DNA from: Bacteroidales bacterium
Lineage (GTDB): Bacteria; Bacteroidota; Bacteroidia; Bacteroidales; GCA-2748055
DNA length: 64,000 nucleotides
NCBI GenBank assembly: GCA_023138875.1
Contig: JAGLOO010000009.1
Coordinates: 1-64,000, forward strand
Direction: 5' to 3'
Part shown: piece after piece, positions 35,294-44,625 of the stretch
Layout of the letters: each line of letters begins with the position of its first letter
Position numbering within the stretch: position 1 is the stretch's first letter
The notes under the pieces: model-generated
Database searches by the model: none
Told to the model about the DNA's origin: nothing
The model's input: only the letters and a program-made list of their open reading frames with translations
Position numbers and translations under genes: made by a program

Positions 35294-36529
35294 TTGACGG
35301 CAAAGGATTATTATAAGGTTCTGGGATTGTTACGCGGAGCTTCCGAGAAACAGATCAAATTTGCATACCGGAAGTTGGCTTTGAAATACCATCCCGACCG
35401 CAATCAAACTACCGGAGCCAGGCAGAAGTTCCAGGAGATCACCACTGCTTATGATCATTTGATGTCCCACCCTGAGCCTGCCGAAGATGAAGCTTCTTCC
35501 TATGAGGATCAGGTGGCCCGGGAAGTACTTCGAAGGGAACGGGAGCGGATGCAGAAGCAGGCAAGGGCGAGGCGGGAAAAGAAGAGACAGGAAGAAGAAT
35601 TCTTCAACAGGCCCGAGTGGCATGATCCCATTCTTTTCCTGAGATATATACTTCGTATATTTACCCTGTTGTTTGCCACAACAGCCATTGTTTTTCCTAT
35701 ACTACTGGCCATATTCGGCGATCCGGCGAGCCTGACCGGCACCTTCTTCTTCCTGGTGGTGGGCGCATTCCTTATGATCTATATGTACCAGCACAGGAGC
35801 TCCTGGTTCAGGCTGGGCCGGTTTAAAACCAGATGGAAAGATATGGCGGGTTTTATAAAAATGGAACAGGGCCATCCGTCCATCGACCACTGTTGCTATA
35901 GCCGGAATTATATGGCCAACGGGAAATCCTACAGGATCGAATTGCTGAAAACAGTTGATATAAAAATCAGATCCTATGGTGCTCTTAATCATGAGGCTAA
36001 GTATAAGAACAAGTTCAAAAGGGTGGTGATCCCCCGGAGTGTAAGGGCCCACTTCTTTCACAGGATCTCATCGGTGGTGAAAGTCATTTCAATCTTTTCC
36101 TGTCTGCTCTTTTTCCCGGTGGAGAGTATTTTGTGGAGGTTTCTGGCAGGCATGGTATCCGGGGGGATCCTATCGTCGATTTTGCTTGGAATCGCCGGTG
36201 TACGCTCCATGGTAAGTTACCTGCTAACCCCGGGACTCCTTATCAAGGCATTGATCTGGTTATTTGCACTCTTTAAAATTAGTATTCTGGGACCAGGCTT
36301 TAATATCCAGACTACGGGAATTGTATACATTGTTGTGGCAGGCCTCCTCTTCCTTCTGGATATGGTATTTGACCTGATCATGGGATTTTTCCCGTTTTAC
36401 CCGTGGCTATTCCGTCCCCTGGTCCGCCAGGGCACCATACTCAATTCACTCTACAGGGAAGGCTATCAGAATTACCAGGAGCTTCCAGTCTATTCAGTTT
36501 TATTTCCCCTTTATAAATGGTTGTCTTAA
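35294..36529 (+). CDS. Membrane protein with N-terminal DnaJ (J) domain
   Basis: A 411-residue protein. The J domain comes first: KDYYKVLGLLRGASEKQIKF and YRKLALKYHPDRNQ with the HPD tripeptide that stimulates DnaK. I see no ATG before it; a TTG at 35294 gives the expected N-terminus, with GGAAAA upstream. Next is a highly charged helical linker (~75-105, rich in Arg, Glu and Lys), then transmembrane helices at ~125-165, ~275-325 and ~330-375. It lacks the zinc and C-terminal domains of classical DnaJ, so it is a membrane-tethered J protein that may recruit DnaK to a membrane site. Client unknown. It ends 5 bp from the convergent IPExxxVDY gene. Confidence 0.82.
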   Translation: MTAKDYYKVLGLLRGASEKQIKFAYRKLALKYHPDRNQTTGARQKFQEITTAYDHLMSHPEPAEDEASSYEDQVAREVLRRERERMQKQARARREKKRQEEEFFNRPEWHDPILFLRYILRIFTLLFATTAIVFPILLAIFGDPASLTGTFFFLVVGAFLMIYMYQHRSSWFRLGRFKTRWKDMAGFIKMEQGHPSIDHCCYSRNYMANGKSYRIELLKTVDIKIRSYGALNHEAKYKNKFKRVVIPRSVRAHFFHRISSVVKVISIFSCLLFFPVESILWRFLAGMVSGGILSSILLGIAGVRSMVSYLLTPGLLIKALIWLFALFKISILGPGFNIQTTGIVYIVVAGLLFLLDMVFDLIMGFFPFYPWLFRPLVRQGTILNSLYREGYQNYQELPVYSVLFPLYKWLS

Positions 36530-36534
36530 TGTGC

Positions 36535-36963
36535 CTACCAGAGCAGCAACCGTTCTTTGTTCCGGATCTTTTTCAAATCCACCGGAACACACAGTCTTAC
36601 CTGGGGAAGTGCACCGGCATGATGAAGGAATGAGTTGATTTTTTCCGAGGAGATTTCTCCCTGGATATGGACCAGGAAATCCAGGTTCTTCAGTTCATCC
36701 AGGAAATAACCCCGATCCGATTTATTATTGATGATCCGGTAAGTAAGTAAAGCATCCTCATCCTGGTATCCAAATATGGAAAAGACCTGATCCACCTGCA
36801 GTTTCCGGTGGAAAAGTTGCAGGTCATCCAGTTTCTCGAAGGCCAGTTCAAGCGCATTGTTGATCATCCAGCATAACTTATAGTCAGGCTCGTCCGCTAC
36901 CATGCCCAACAGGCAAAAGTCCTCCTCGATGGAGACATCCAGCTTGTGTTTTTTTACCGCCAA
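36535..36963 (-). CDS. IPExxxVDY-family protein
   Basis: A 142-residue protein of a Bacteroidota family of unknown function. The start AVKKHKLDVSIEEDFCLLG and DYKLCWMINNALELAF match the family. The name-giving segment IPExxxVDYFLF appears here as LDELKNLDFLVH, so it is recognisable but diverged. I favour a TTG at 36963, which gives the usual N-terminus; a TTG at 36990 is the other option and no ATG fits. The family is usually encoded beside rnc, fabF and acpP, and that context is kept here. Role unknown. Confidence 0.8.
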   Translation of the reverse strand: MAVKKHKLDVSIEEDFCLLGMVADEPDYKLCWMINNALELAFEKLDDLQLFHRKLQVDQVFSIFGYQDEDALLTYRIINNKSDRGYFLDELKNLDFLVHIQGEISSEKINSFLHHAGALPQVRLCVPVDLKKIRNKERLLLW

Positions 36964-37062
36964 TATTCCGTGGATTGGTTCTACATACAAAAATAGGAAA
37001 CGAACATGATTTTATTAATTATAAATTACAAAAACATGTAATGAAACAAAATCAGGTGCGAT

Positions 37063-37755
37063 TTAAACCGTATGAATGGTATGAAGGGCTTCTCTGGCGG
37101 CCCGTTGCTCAGCCTCTTTCTTGGACTCCCCTCTTCCGATTCCCTTCTCTTCACCCTTCAGCAATATAGTTGAAATAAAGGAGGGGGATTTATCAGTGGA
37201 CCTGTGCTCCTTTTTGCTTTCGAACACTACCTCTATGCGGTTTTTCTGGGCCCATTCAATGATCCTGCTTTTATAATCCGGATCTTTTTTCACCAGTTGT
37301 ACCAGGTCAATGTGTTTCCGCATGATCTTCCTCACAAAGAACCTCCTGGCTGTACCATATCCCCTGTCCAGGTAAATAGCACCGATCAATGCCTCAAGTG
37401 TATTCCCGTAGAGGTGTTTAGATGTATTCCCTGGAGATGCACTGGAGATAATCATCCTGGGGATGTCTAACCTGGTGGCCAGGTAATCCAGGTTTTTGCG
37501 TTTCACAATGCGGGCTCTCATTTTGGTCATGAAACCTTCATCCCCTTCGGGAAACCTGCTAAAAAGGTAATCGGCCACAATGGCGTTCAGCACGGCATCT
37601 CCCAGGTATTCAAGGCGTTCATTGTTTAAATAGATCCCTGTAGGATGTTGATGCAATGCAGATTTTGGCAAAAAGGCCAGTCTGTAACAAGAAATTTTAC
37701 GGGGTAGAAAACCCAGTATGCCGACCAGTTCAAAATAGAACCTGCGGTTTTTCAA
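37063..37755 (-). CDS. rnc: Ribonuclease III
   Basis: Cuts double-stranded RNA in rRNA and mRNA processing. NERLEYLGDAVLNAIVADYL is the signature helix with the catalytic acidic residues, and GNTLEALIGAIYLDRGY the second Glu. A dsRNA-binding domain occupies the C-terminus (DPDYKSRIIEWAQ, ending KKEAEQRAAREALHTI). I prefer the TTG at 37755, which gives 230 residues and a 4-bp gap to fabF. A TTG at 37812 would add 19 residues but overlap fabF by 53 bp. It follows acpP and fabF in a standard cluster. Confidence 0.94.
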   Translation of the reverse strand: MKNRRFYFELVGILGFLPRKISCYRLAFLPKSALHQHPTGIYLNNERLEYLGDAVLNAIVADYLFSRFPEGDEGFMTKMRARIVKRKNLDYLATRLDIPRMIISSASPGNTSKHLYGNTLEALIGAIYLDRGYGTARRFFVRKIMRKHIDLVQLVKKDPDYKSRIIEWAQKNRIEVVFESKKEHRSTDKSPSFISTILLKGEEKGIGRGESKKEAEQRAAREALHTIHTV

Positions 37756-37759
37756 CCTT

Positions 37760-39007
37760 TCAGTCGTTAAATTTTCTGAAGATGGCGGATGTGTTGTGTC
37801 CCCCGAATCCAAAGGTATTACTCAGACCCACATTTACCTCACGGTTCTGTGCTTTATTCGCTGTGAGATTCAGGTTAGGATCGATCTCAGGATCCAGAGT
37901 TTCCAGGTTAATGGTTGGTGGCACCACGCCATTTATAATAGACATAATCACCACGATTGATTCGATGGCTCCGGCAGCACCAAGCAGGTGACCGGTCATC
38001 GATTTTGTAGCGCTGATGTTCAGTTTGTATGCATGGTCGCCAAATACTTTCTTGATGGCTATGATCTCGGAAAGATCGCCCAACGGGGTAGCAGTACCGT
38101 GCACGTTGATATAATCCACGGCTGAGGGTTCTATTTTGGCATCCCTCAGGGCATTGGTCATTACCAGCCTGGCACCTTCTCCTTCAGGATGCGGAGCAGT
38201 AAGGTGGTGGGCATCAGCCGACATGCCTCCGCCAATAAGCTCAGCATATATTTTTGCACCACGCTTCCGGGCATGTTCCAGTTCCTCAAGGATCAATCCG
38301 CCTCCTCCATCGCCCATGACGAAACCGTCGCGGTTGACGTCGAAGGGTTTGGATGCGGTTTTGTAATTCTCATTGTTGGTTGAAATCGCCTGCATGGAAT
38401 TGAATCCTCCGATCCCGGCTTCAGTAATGGCTGCTTCAGATCCTCCTGTGATAAAAAGGTCGGCCATATCCAACCGGATCAGGTTATAGGCATCAATGAT
38501 TGCATTTGTAGAGGATGCACAGGCAGATACGGTGGCATAATTGGGACCCCTGTAACCATACTTCATGGATAGATGGCCTGCTGCGATATCCGATATCATC
38601 TTGGGAATAAAGAAAGGGCTAAACCTGGGCGTCCTTCCGCCTTCCAGGTAGCCCTCTATTTCCTTTGTGATTGTATCGATTCCGCCTATGCCTGAAGCCC
38701 AGATCACACCGGCGCGGTCTTTGTCAAGATCCGCTTCAGCAAGACCGGCATCCTGATAGGCCTCTTCGGCTGTTATCATGGCATACTGGGCGTAAGGGTC
38801 AAGCTTTCTTGCCTCTTTCCTGTCAAAATAATCCAGCGGATTGTAATTCTTAACCTCGCAGGCAAATTTGGTCTTGAACTTTTCAGTATCGAAACGGGTA
38901 ATTAGTTCGCTCCCGCTTTCTCCTTTCACAAGTGCGTCCCAAAAATCCTGTAAATTTTTTCCCAGGGGAGTGAATGCCCCCAGGCCTGTTACAACAATCC
39001 GTCTCAT
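37760..39007 (-). CDS. fabF: 3-oxoacyl-ACP synthase II
   Basis: A 415-residue condensing enzyme that extends acyl-ACP with malonyl-ACP in fatty-acid synthesis. It starts RRIVVTGLGAFTPLGKN. The catalytic Cys is in VSACASSTNAI, and the two His residues are in NVHGTATPLGD and TKSMTGHLLGAAG. GLSNTFGFGGHN closes the active site. Length is normal. It follows acpP by 31 bp and precedes rnc. Confidence 0.98.
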   Translation of the reverse strand: MRRIVVTGLGAFTPLGKNLQDFWDALVKGESGSELITRFDTEKFKTKFACEVKNYNPLDYFDRKEARKLDPYAQYAMITAEEAYQDAGLAEADLDKDRAGVIWASGIGGIDTITKEIEGYLEGGRTPRFSPFFIPKMISDIAAGHLSMKYGYRGPNYATVSACASSTNAIIDAYNLIRLDMADLFITGGSEAAITEAGIGGFNSMQAISTNNENYKTASKPFDVNRDGFVMGDGGGGLILEELEHARKRGAKIYAELIGGGMSADAHHLTAPHPEGEGARLVMTNALRDAKIEPSAVDYINVHGTATPLGDLSEIIAIKKVFGDHAYKLNISATKSMTGHLLGAAGAIESIVVIMSIINGVVPPTINLETLDPEIDPNLNLTANKAQNREVNVGLSNTFGFGGHNTSAIFRKFND

Positions 39008-39038
39008 ACCGTATATATTTTGAACTAAGGACTAAAGC

Positions 39039-39275
39039 TTATTCCGCGTTGTCTTCAATATATTTGACTGCATCCCCAACGGTTGAAATGCTCTCAGCCT
39101 GGTCATCAGGAATACCCATGTTAAACTCCTTTTCAAATTCCATGATAAGCTCAACTGTGTCGAGAGAATCAGCTCCCAGGTCATTTGTGAAGCTGGCTTC
39201 CGGCGTTACTTCATTCTCATCAACACCTAATTTGTCTACAATGATTGCTTTTACTCTTGTGGCAATGTCAGACAT
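39039..39275 (-). CDS. acpP: Acyl carrier protein
   Basis: A 78-residue acidic carrier protein. The 4'-phosphopantetheine Ser sits in [32 protein letters not shown] is the first helix. It carries growing acyl chains for FabF. First gene of the acpP-fabF-rnc cluster and preceded by a good promoter. Confidence 0.98.
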   Translation of the reverse strand: MSDIATRVKAIIVDKLGVDENEVTPEASFTNDLGADSLDTVELIMEFEKEFNMGIPDDQAESISTVGDAVKYIEDNAE

Positions 39276-39318
39276 GACTATAAATTTTAATTAATAATAT
39301 TGGTTATTTTTAACGGTG

Positions 39319-39349
39319 CAAAGAAATGCAAAATTCGACTATTATCAAA
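39319..39349 (-). promoter_or_regulatory. Promoter of acpP-fabF-rnc (TTTG-N19-TTTCTTTG)
   Basis: On the minus strand, TTTG (39349-39346), 19 nt and TTTCTTTG (39326-39319) match the consensus except for T instead of A at the second -7 position. The transcript would start ~35 nt before the acpP ATG. Confidence 0.65.
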
Positions 39350-39438
39350 AAATTGCCCTTTTTTTGGCGTTTTTTTCATTGAAATAATAAGAAATAGTTT
39401 TAATTATTTTCTTTTTCTGAAAATGTAAACTATAACAA

Positions 39439-40008
39439 ATGAAGAGCATAGCCATATTTGCCTCCGGATCGGGGACCAATACTGAGAACCTTATCCGTTA
39501 TTTTCGAACGAATCCTGCAGGACAGGTAAAACTCGTATTAAGCAACAGGCCTGATGCCTATGTGATCAATCGGGCGCGGTCGTTTGATATTGAGGCTGTT
39601 GTAATTAACCGGGAGCAGTTTTACCAGTCGGAGGAGGTCGTGGCCCTGTTGAAGGAAAAGGGGATTGATTTTGTCGTGCTGGCTGGATTCCTGTGGCTGG
39701 TTCCGGGAAACTTGCTGGAAGCATTTGAAGGAAAGGTGGTCAACATTCATCCTGCCCTGTTACCCCGGTATGGCGGTAAAGGGATGTACGGACAGCGGGT
39801 TCATGAGGCTGTGATCGCCAGCGGTGATGTGGAATCGGGAATCACAATTCACCATGTCGATTCGGGGTATGACGAAGGGGGAATTATTTTTCAGGCCACC
39901 TGTGCAGTAGAACCGGGTGAAACTCCTGAATCCCTTGCGGCTAAGGTGCATGTGCTGGAATATGAGCACTTTCCTGTGGTTGTGGAAAATCTGTTACATA
40001 AGCTTTAA
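39439..40008 (+). CDS. purN: Phosphoribosylglycinamide formyltransferase
   Basis: Third step of purine synthesis, transferring formyl from 10-formyl-THF to GAR. A 189-residue protein, typical. IAIFASGSGTNTENLIRYF binds the phosphate; VNIHPALLPRYGGKGMYG carries the catalytic Asn and His; VDSGYDEGGIIFQ the catalytic Asp. Divergent from acpP across 163 bp of AT-rich DNA. Its last 15 bp overlap the end of the convergent M23 gene. Confidence 0.96.
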   Translation: MKSIAIFASGSGTNTENLIRYFRTNPAGQVKLVLSNRPDAYVINRARSFDIEAVVINREQFYQSEEVVALLKEKGIDFVVLAGFLWLVPGNLLEAFEGKVVNIHPALLPRYGGKGMYGQRVHEAVIASGDVESGITIHHVDSGYDEGGIIFQATCAVEPGETPESLAAKVHVLEYEHFPVVVENLLHKL

Positions 40009-41247
40009 AGACTGCATAGTGATGATTCGGATGATCTCAAAAGAAATCCTGTTCTGCTCATCCACGGGTTCCACCGGGGGTGCTTCGACCTTTAGTGGAT
40101 TTACGGCACTCCCATTCTTATAAAACCTGAAATCCAGGTGGGGACCGGTGGATAGTCCGGTGCTTCCCACATAGCCGATTATATCACCCTGTTTTACATA
40201 TACCCCCTGCCTGATCCCTTTACCGAATCGGCTGAGATGCATGTATGCGGTACTATAAACGCTGTTGTGCTTGATCTTCACATAATTGCCACCACCACCT
40301 TTCTGGTAGGCGGCTTTGGTCACCACACCGTCTCCCACAGAAAGAACCGGAGTGCCGGTGGGAGCCACATAGTCCACCCCATGGTGCGGACGGCGGATCT
40401 TCAGGACAGGATGCAACCGGGAATGTGAAAATCCGGAACTGATCCTGGAAAACCTGAGTGGAGCTTTGAGGAATGCCTTCCTCAGGCTGTTCCTCTCTTC
40501 ATCAAAGAAACTTCTGACTTCATTCTGTTCAAATGGGATGCCCCAGAAATCTGTTTCATTATGGTAAATCCAGGCCCCCATGATCCTGTTGATCCCGATG
40601 GATTGAGAATCCACAAAGGATTCCTCATAAATAACTTTGTACCTGTCGCCTTTCTGTACGCCAAAGAAATCGATGGCCCAGGCGAAGATCTCACTCAATT
40701 CTATAGCCAACATGGGATTTGCCCTGCTGTCGCGCATGGACTCCCAGAGGGAGGTTTCAATAGTTCCAGAGGCAAACTGAAGCCTGCTTTCGATGGTTTT
40801 TTCCCCATTCTGGGCCCATAGAGAATCAGAGGCAAGACGGATCACCACATAGTTAAGAGGATTCTTTTCATACACAAAGTAGGCGGGAGTGGTATCACTG
40901 GTGCTGAAAATGGTGTAGCTGTTGCCGGGCCTGATTTTCCGTTCGTCAATGAGGGTGTCGGAAAGCTGTGAGATCATGAGGATCTTCTGAAGGGAAACAC
41001 CGTGGGGATGAAGCAGTTCCGCCAGCGACTCTCCCCGCCGCACCTTCCCGTTTATTATATCATAGGAAGCGAGCGGTATCCCGTACATTTTTTTTGCCGG
41101 AGCGGGCTGGATCCATTCACTGCCGGTTGCTTCCTGTGGCTGATCGGGCTCCGGCGAGGGCATTGAATCTGTGGACAGAAGAAGTGATGCCAGGGTGGTT
41201 CCCAAGGTTAACAGCAACATGACAACCAGGTCCTTCCAGCTTTTCAT
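39994..41247 (-). CDS. M23-family metallopeptidase with N-terminal anchor
   Basis: A 417-residue envelope protein. Helix ~7-24 is a signal anchor. Residues ~55-130 look like a LysM/OapA-like substrate-binding region (GKVRRGESLAELLHPHGVS). The C-terminal M23 domain has HSRLHPVLKIRRPHHGVDY (HxxxD) and TGPHLDFRFYKNG, where the second zinc motif reads HLD rather than the usual HxH. Because HxD at that place is seen in some active members, activity remains possible but uncertain. leuS stops in the same TAATG where this gene starts, so translation is coupled. Confidence 0.88.
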   Translation of the reverse strand: MKSWKDLVVMLLLTLGTTLASLLLSTDSMPSPEPDQPQEATGSEWIQPAPAKKMYGIPLASYDIINGKVRRGESLAELLHPHGVSLQKILMISQLSDTLIDERKIRPGNSYTIFSTSDTTPAYFVYEKNPLNYVVIRLASDSLWAQNGEKTIESRLQFASGTIETSLWESMRDSRANPMLAIELSEIFAWAIDFFGVQKGDRYKVIYEESFVDSQSIGINRIMGAWIYHNETDFWGIPFEQNEVRSFFDEERNSLRKAFLKAPLRFSRISSGFSHSRLHPVLKIRRPHHGVDYVAPTGTPVLSVGDGVVTKAAYQKGGGGNYVKIKHNSVYSTAYMHLSRFGKGIRQGVYVKQGDIIGYVGSTGLSTGPHLDFRFYKNGSAVNPLKVEAPPVEPVDEQNRISFEIIRIITMQSLKLM

Positions 41248-43901
41248 TACAATACGATATTGATGATCCTTTTCGGGACGTGAATAAACTTTTTAGGGTC
41301 ATTTCCCCCGGTCCATTTTATGGCTGTTTCATGCCCGAGCACTTGCTTTTTTATTTCTTCCGCAGGCAGATCCAGTGGAAGCACGGTTTTAAATCTCAGT
41401 TTGCCGTTGATCATCACAGGGTATTCATAGGTATCTTCTTGCAACAGCGATTCATCATATTCAGGCCAGCTTGATTCGGCAATGGATGTCTCATTCTTCA
41501 GGATGCTCCAGACTTCTTCGGCAAGGTGTGGGGCAAAGGGCGCCAGTATCCTGATAAAAGCTTCCGCTGTGGACCGGTGAACCTTTCCCTTCTTGATGCA
41601 GAGGTTGGTAAAGATCATCATCTGGGAGATGGCCGTATTGAAATGCAACACCTCAATGTCATCCCCTACCTTTTTAATGGTCTTCTGAAGGGATTTCAAA
41701 ACCTCCGAATCCTCATCTTCATGGTGGTATTTGGAAGGATCTGCAAAGAATTTATGAACCCTGTTGAGGAAGTTATAGACCCCTTTAACTCCATTTTCTA
41801 CCCAGGGCTTTACAGCATCAAGAGGTCCCAGGAACATTTCATAAAGGCGCAGTGAATCGGCACCATACACGGCAACCACATCGTCGGGATTCACCACATT
41901 TTTCAGGGATTTGGACATTTTAGCAACAATCTGGTTCAGAGGCTCACCAGTATTCCTGTGAAAATATTCTCCGTTCTTATCTTCTACAAGGTCGGTGGTC
42001 ACCTTTGCCCCGGATGCTGTTTCGTAAGCGAATGCCAGGATCATTCCCTGGTTATAAAGCTTGTTGTAAGGTTCATCGGTGGAAACAATCCCCAGGTCAA
42101 ACAATACTTTATGCCAGAACCGGCTATAAAGCAGGTGAAGTACTGCATGCTCGGCGCCTCCGATATAAAGGTCCACCGGCATCCAGTAACTCTCTTTCTC
42201 TTTCGAAAAGGGTTCCTGGTCATTGTCGGGATCAATATACCTGAGGTAATACCAGCAGGAGCCAGCCCACTGTGGCATGGTATTGGTCTCACGGCGTCCT
42301 TTGCGTCCATGTTCATCGGTCACATGCAACCATTCGGTGGCATTGGCCAGGGGGGATTCACCGTGGCTGCCCGGCTCATATTTTTCCAGTTCAGGAAGTA
42401 TAATGGGCAGTTCAGCATCATCAAGCAGTGTAATTTCCCCGTCTTCCCAGTGAATTACCGGGAAGGGTTCTCCCCAGTATCTCTGGCGGCTGAAAAGCCA
42501 ATCCCTGATTTTGTAATTAATGGCTGCCTTTCCCAGGTTTCTTTCCTGGAGCCATTCAATGGTCCTTGTAATCCCTTCCACTTTTGAGAGACCATTGATG
42601 TCCAGTCCTGTTTCCTGGTGCGAAGAATTGATGTAGCTGCCATCTTCAGTCCAGCAGGCCTGTCCGTCGAGTACATTGCTCCGAAGTTCCCGGTCATCTG
42701 CTTTTGGGTCCATGATGCAGAGAATGGGAAGGGAAAAAGTACTGGCAAATTCGAAGTCCCTGGTATCGTGACACGGAACAGCCATAATGGCACCGGTTCC
42801 ATACCCCATCAGCACATAATCGGCCACCCATATGGGGATGCGTTTGTTATTGACAGGATTGATGGCATAGCTGCCGGTGAACATGCCTGTCTTTTCACGT
42901 GAAAGGTCTGATCTGTCAAGTTCTGACTTCAAACAGGCGTTGGCCACGTATTGTTCAACCTCATCCTTCTGATCTGCCGTAATCAGTTCTGTCAGCATCG
43001 GATGTTCAGGAGCCACTACCATGTAAGTAGCCCCGAATAACGTATCGGGGCGGGTGGTGAACACCCTCAGTTGTTGTTCGGTCCCTTCAACCTGGAAATC
43101 AACCTCGGCCCCGGTCGACCTGCCAATCCAGTTCCTCTGCATATCCTTTACTCCTTCGGGCCAGTCCACCTCTTCAAGTCCTTCCAGAAGCCGTTCCGCA
43201 TAAAGAGGTATTCGCAACATCCATTGCTTCAGGTTTTTCTTTTCAACCGGGTTCCCACACTTTTCGTGGGTACCATCATTCAACACCTCTTCATTGGCGC
43301 AAACAATCCTGCAATGTGGACACCACCACACCTGCGCGTCATCATAATATGCAAGACGGTGATCGGCTCTATATTTTTGAATGGCTTGTGTGCCTTCAGC
43401 CCTGATATGATCCGGGATGTCCAGTTCGTCGATGGGCCGGCTTTTCTGCAGGTCCGGATCGAACCAGGTGTTGTAAAGCTGGATGAAAATCCACTGGGTC
43501 CATTTGAAATAGCCTTCATCAGTGGTATTGATCTCACGGTCCCAGTCGTATCCCAGTCCGAGGGATTTGATCTGTCTACGGAAGTTATGGCAATTCTTTC
43601 GTGTAGTGACAGAAGGATGGGTCCCTGTTTCAATGGCAAATTGTTCGGCAGGCAATCCAAAGGCATCCCAACCCATGGGATGGAGCACATTATAACCTTT
43701 CATCCTCTTGTATCTGGCCACAATATCAGTTGCGGTGTAACCTTCCGGATGTCCTACATGTAAACCTGATCCTGATGGATAAGGAAACATGTCAAGCACG
43801 TAGAATTTAGGTTTGGAGTAATCATCCTCGGTCCTGAAGGTCCTGTTAGATTCCCAATAGTCCTGCCACCGCTTCTCAATTTCTGTAAAATTGTATTTCA
43901 T
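41247..43901 (-). CDS. leuS: Leucyl-tRNA synthetase
   Basis: An 884-residue class I synthetase. I use the ATG at 43901 (MKYNFTEIEKRWQDYW), the usual N-terminus; the frame is open upstream without a good start. HVGHPEGYTATDIVARY is the HIGH-type motif, the editing domain is inserted after the first Rossmann half (TRPDTLFGATYMVVAPEHP), and KMSKSLKN is the KMSKS loop. The C-terminal anticodon-binding part is complete. Editing residues appear intact. Confidence 0.98.
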   Translation of the reverse strand: MKYNFTEIEKRWQDYWESNRTFRTEDDYSKPKFYVLDMFPYPSGSGLHVGHPEGYTATDIVARYKRMKGYNVLHPMGWDAFGLPAEQFAIETGTHPSVTTRKNCHNFRRQIKSLGLGYDWDREINTTDEGYFKWTQWIFIQLYNTWFDPDLQKSRPIDELDIPDHIRAEGTQAIQKYRADHRLAYYDDAQVWWCPHCRIVCANEEVLNDGTHEKCGNPVEKKNLKQWMLRIPLYAERLLEGLEEVDWPEGVKDMQRNWIGRSTGAEVDFQVEGTEQQLRVFTTRPDTLFGATYMVVAPEHPMLTELITADQKDEVEQYVANACLKSELDRSDLSREKTGMFTGSYAINPVNNKRIPIWVADYVLMGYGTGAIMAVPCHDTRDFEFASTFSLPILCIMDPKADDRELRSNVLDGQACWTEDGSYINSSHQETGLDINGLSKVEGITRTIEWLQERNLGKAAINYKIRDWLFSRQRYWGEPFPVIHWEDGEITLLDDAELPIILPELEKYEPGSHGESPLANATEWLHVTDEHGRKGRRETNTMPQWAGSCWYYLRYIDPDNDQEPFSKEKESYWMPVDLYIGGAEHAVLHLLYSRFWHKVLFDLGIVSTDEPYNKLYNQGMILAFAYETASGAKVTTDLVEDKNGEYFHRNTGEPLNQIVAKMSKSLKNVVNPDDVVAVYGADSLRLYEMFLGPLDAVKPWVENGVKGVYNFLNRVHKFFADPSKYHHEDEDSEVLKSLQKTIKKVGDDIEVLHFNTAISQMMIFTNLCIKKGKVHRSTAEAFIRILAPFAPHLAEEVWSILKNETSIAESSWPEYDESLLQEDTYEYPVMINGKLRFKTVLPLDLPAEEIKKQVLGHETAIKWTGGNDPKKFIHVPKRIINIVL

Positions 43902-44019
43902 GCTGTCTACTTCTGATACAGTGTGCGAAATTAGATTTTTTTTACATTTATTTAGCAACAAACGTTTGACTTCAAAGCTAATTTTTTAGTAAATTGTGTC
44001 TGAACCAAATATTTTACGA

Positions 44020-44619
44020 ATGAAACTAACCATTAAACACCAGGAACGGTATTCCCGGGGGGAATTGTTGCTCAGGACCTTATTTGGCTGGCTCTACATC
44101 TACCTTCCCCACGGCTTTTTGTTAATGTTTGTAAGTTTATGGGGTGCAATCCTTCAATTTGTGGCATTCTGGGTCATCCTCTTCACAGGGCGTTATCCCG
44201 AGAGTATGTTTGAGTTTCAGGTTGGACTCCTGAAATGGAACGTTCGTGTAACTGCCAGGATGTACAATGTATCTGACGGTTACCCGGCATTTGGTATAAA
44301 GAGTACCGACGACCATACCGACATCACAGTTCCCTATCCCGAAAAGGTAAGCAGGGGACTAACGCTGGTAAGGCTGTTATTCGGGATTTTTTATGTCTAT
44401 CTTCCACATGGATTTATATTGATGTTCAGGGCCTTCTTTGTGGGGATCCTTCAGTTCCTGGCCTGGTGGGTAGTGCTGTTCACTGCCGAGTATCCAAAGA
44501 ATATGCACGACTGGATTGTCGGGCAGGTGCGCTGGCAGATGAGGGTGAACCTGTACATGATGTTCATGACAGATACCTATCCCCCTTTTACGGGAGATGA
44601 ATTACCCGATGAAGCATAG
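44020..44619 (+). CDS. DUF4389 membrane protein, two tandem repeats
   Basis: A 199-residue protein. I start at ATG 44020. Two DUF4389-type units repeat: residues ~1-95 and ~105-195, each with a basic amphipathic start, LPHGF followed by hydrophobic helices (LLMFVSLWGAILQFVAFW and LMFRAFFVGILQFLAWW), then RYPESMFEFQVG or EYPKNMHDWIVG. DUF4389 proteins are small membrane proteins of unknown function. The next gene starts 6 bp downstream, and an M48 protease follows, so the three likely form one operon. Confidence 0.82.
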   Translation: MKLTIKHQERYSRGELLLRTLFGWLYIYLPHGFLLMFVSLWGAILQFVAFWVILFTGRYPESMFEFQVGLLKWNVRVTARMYNVSDGYPAFGIKSTDDHTDITVPYPEKVSRGLTLVRLLFGIFYVYLPHGFILMFRAFFVGILQFLAWWVVLFTAEYPKNMHDWIVGQVRWQMRVNLYMMFMTDTYPPFTGDELPDEA

Positions 44620-44625
44620 AAGAAT

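Noticed and set aside
43071-43763. 230-codon open frame on the plus strand
   Set aside because: Antisense to leuS, whose motifs are intact on the other strand.
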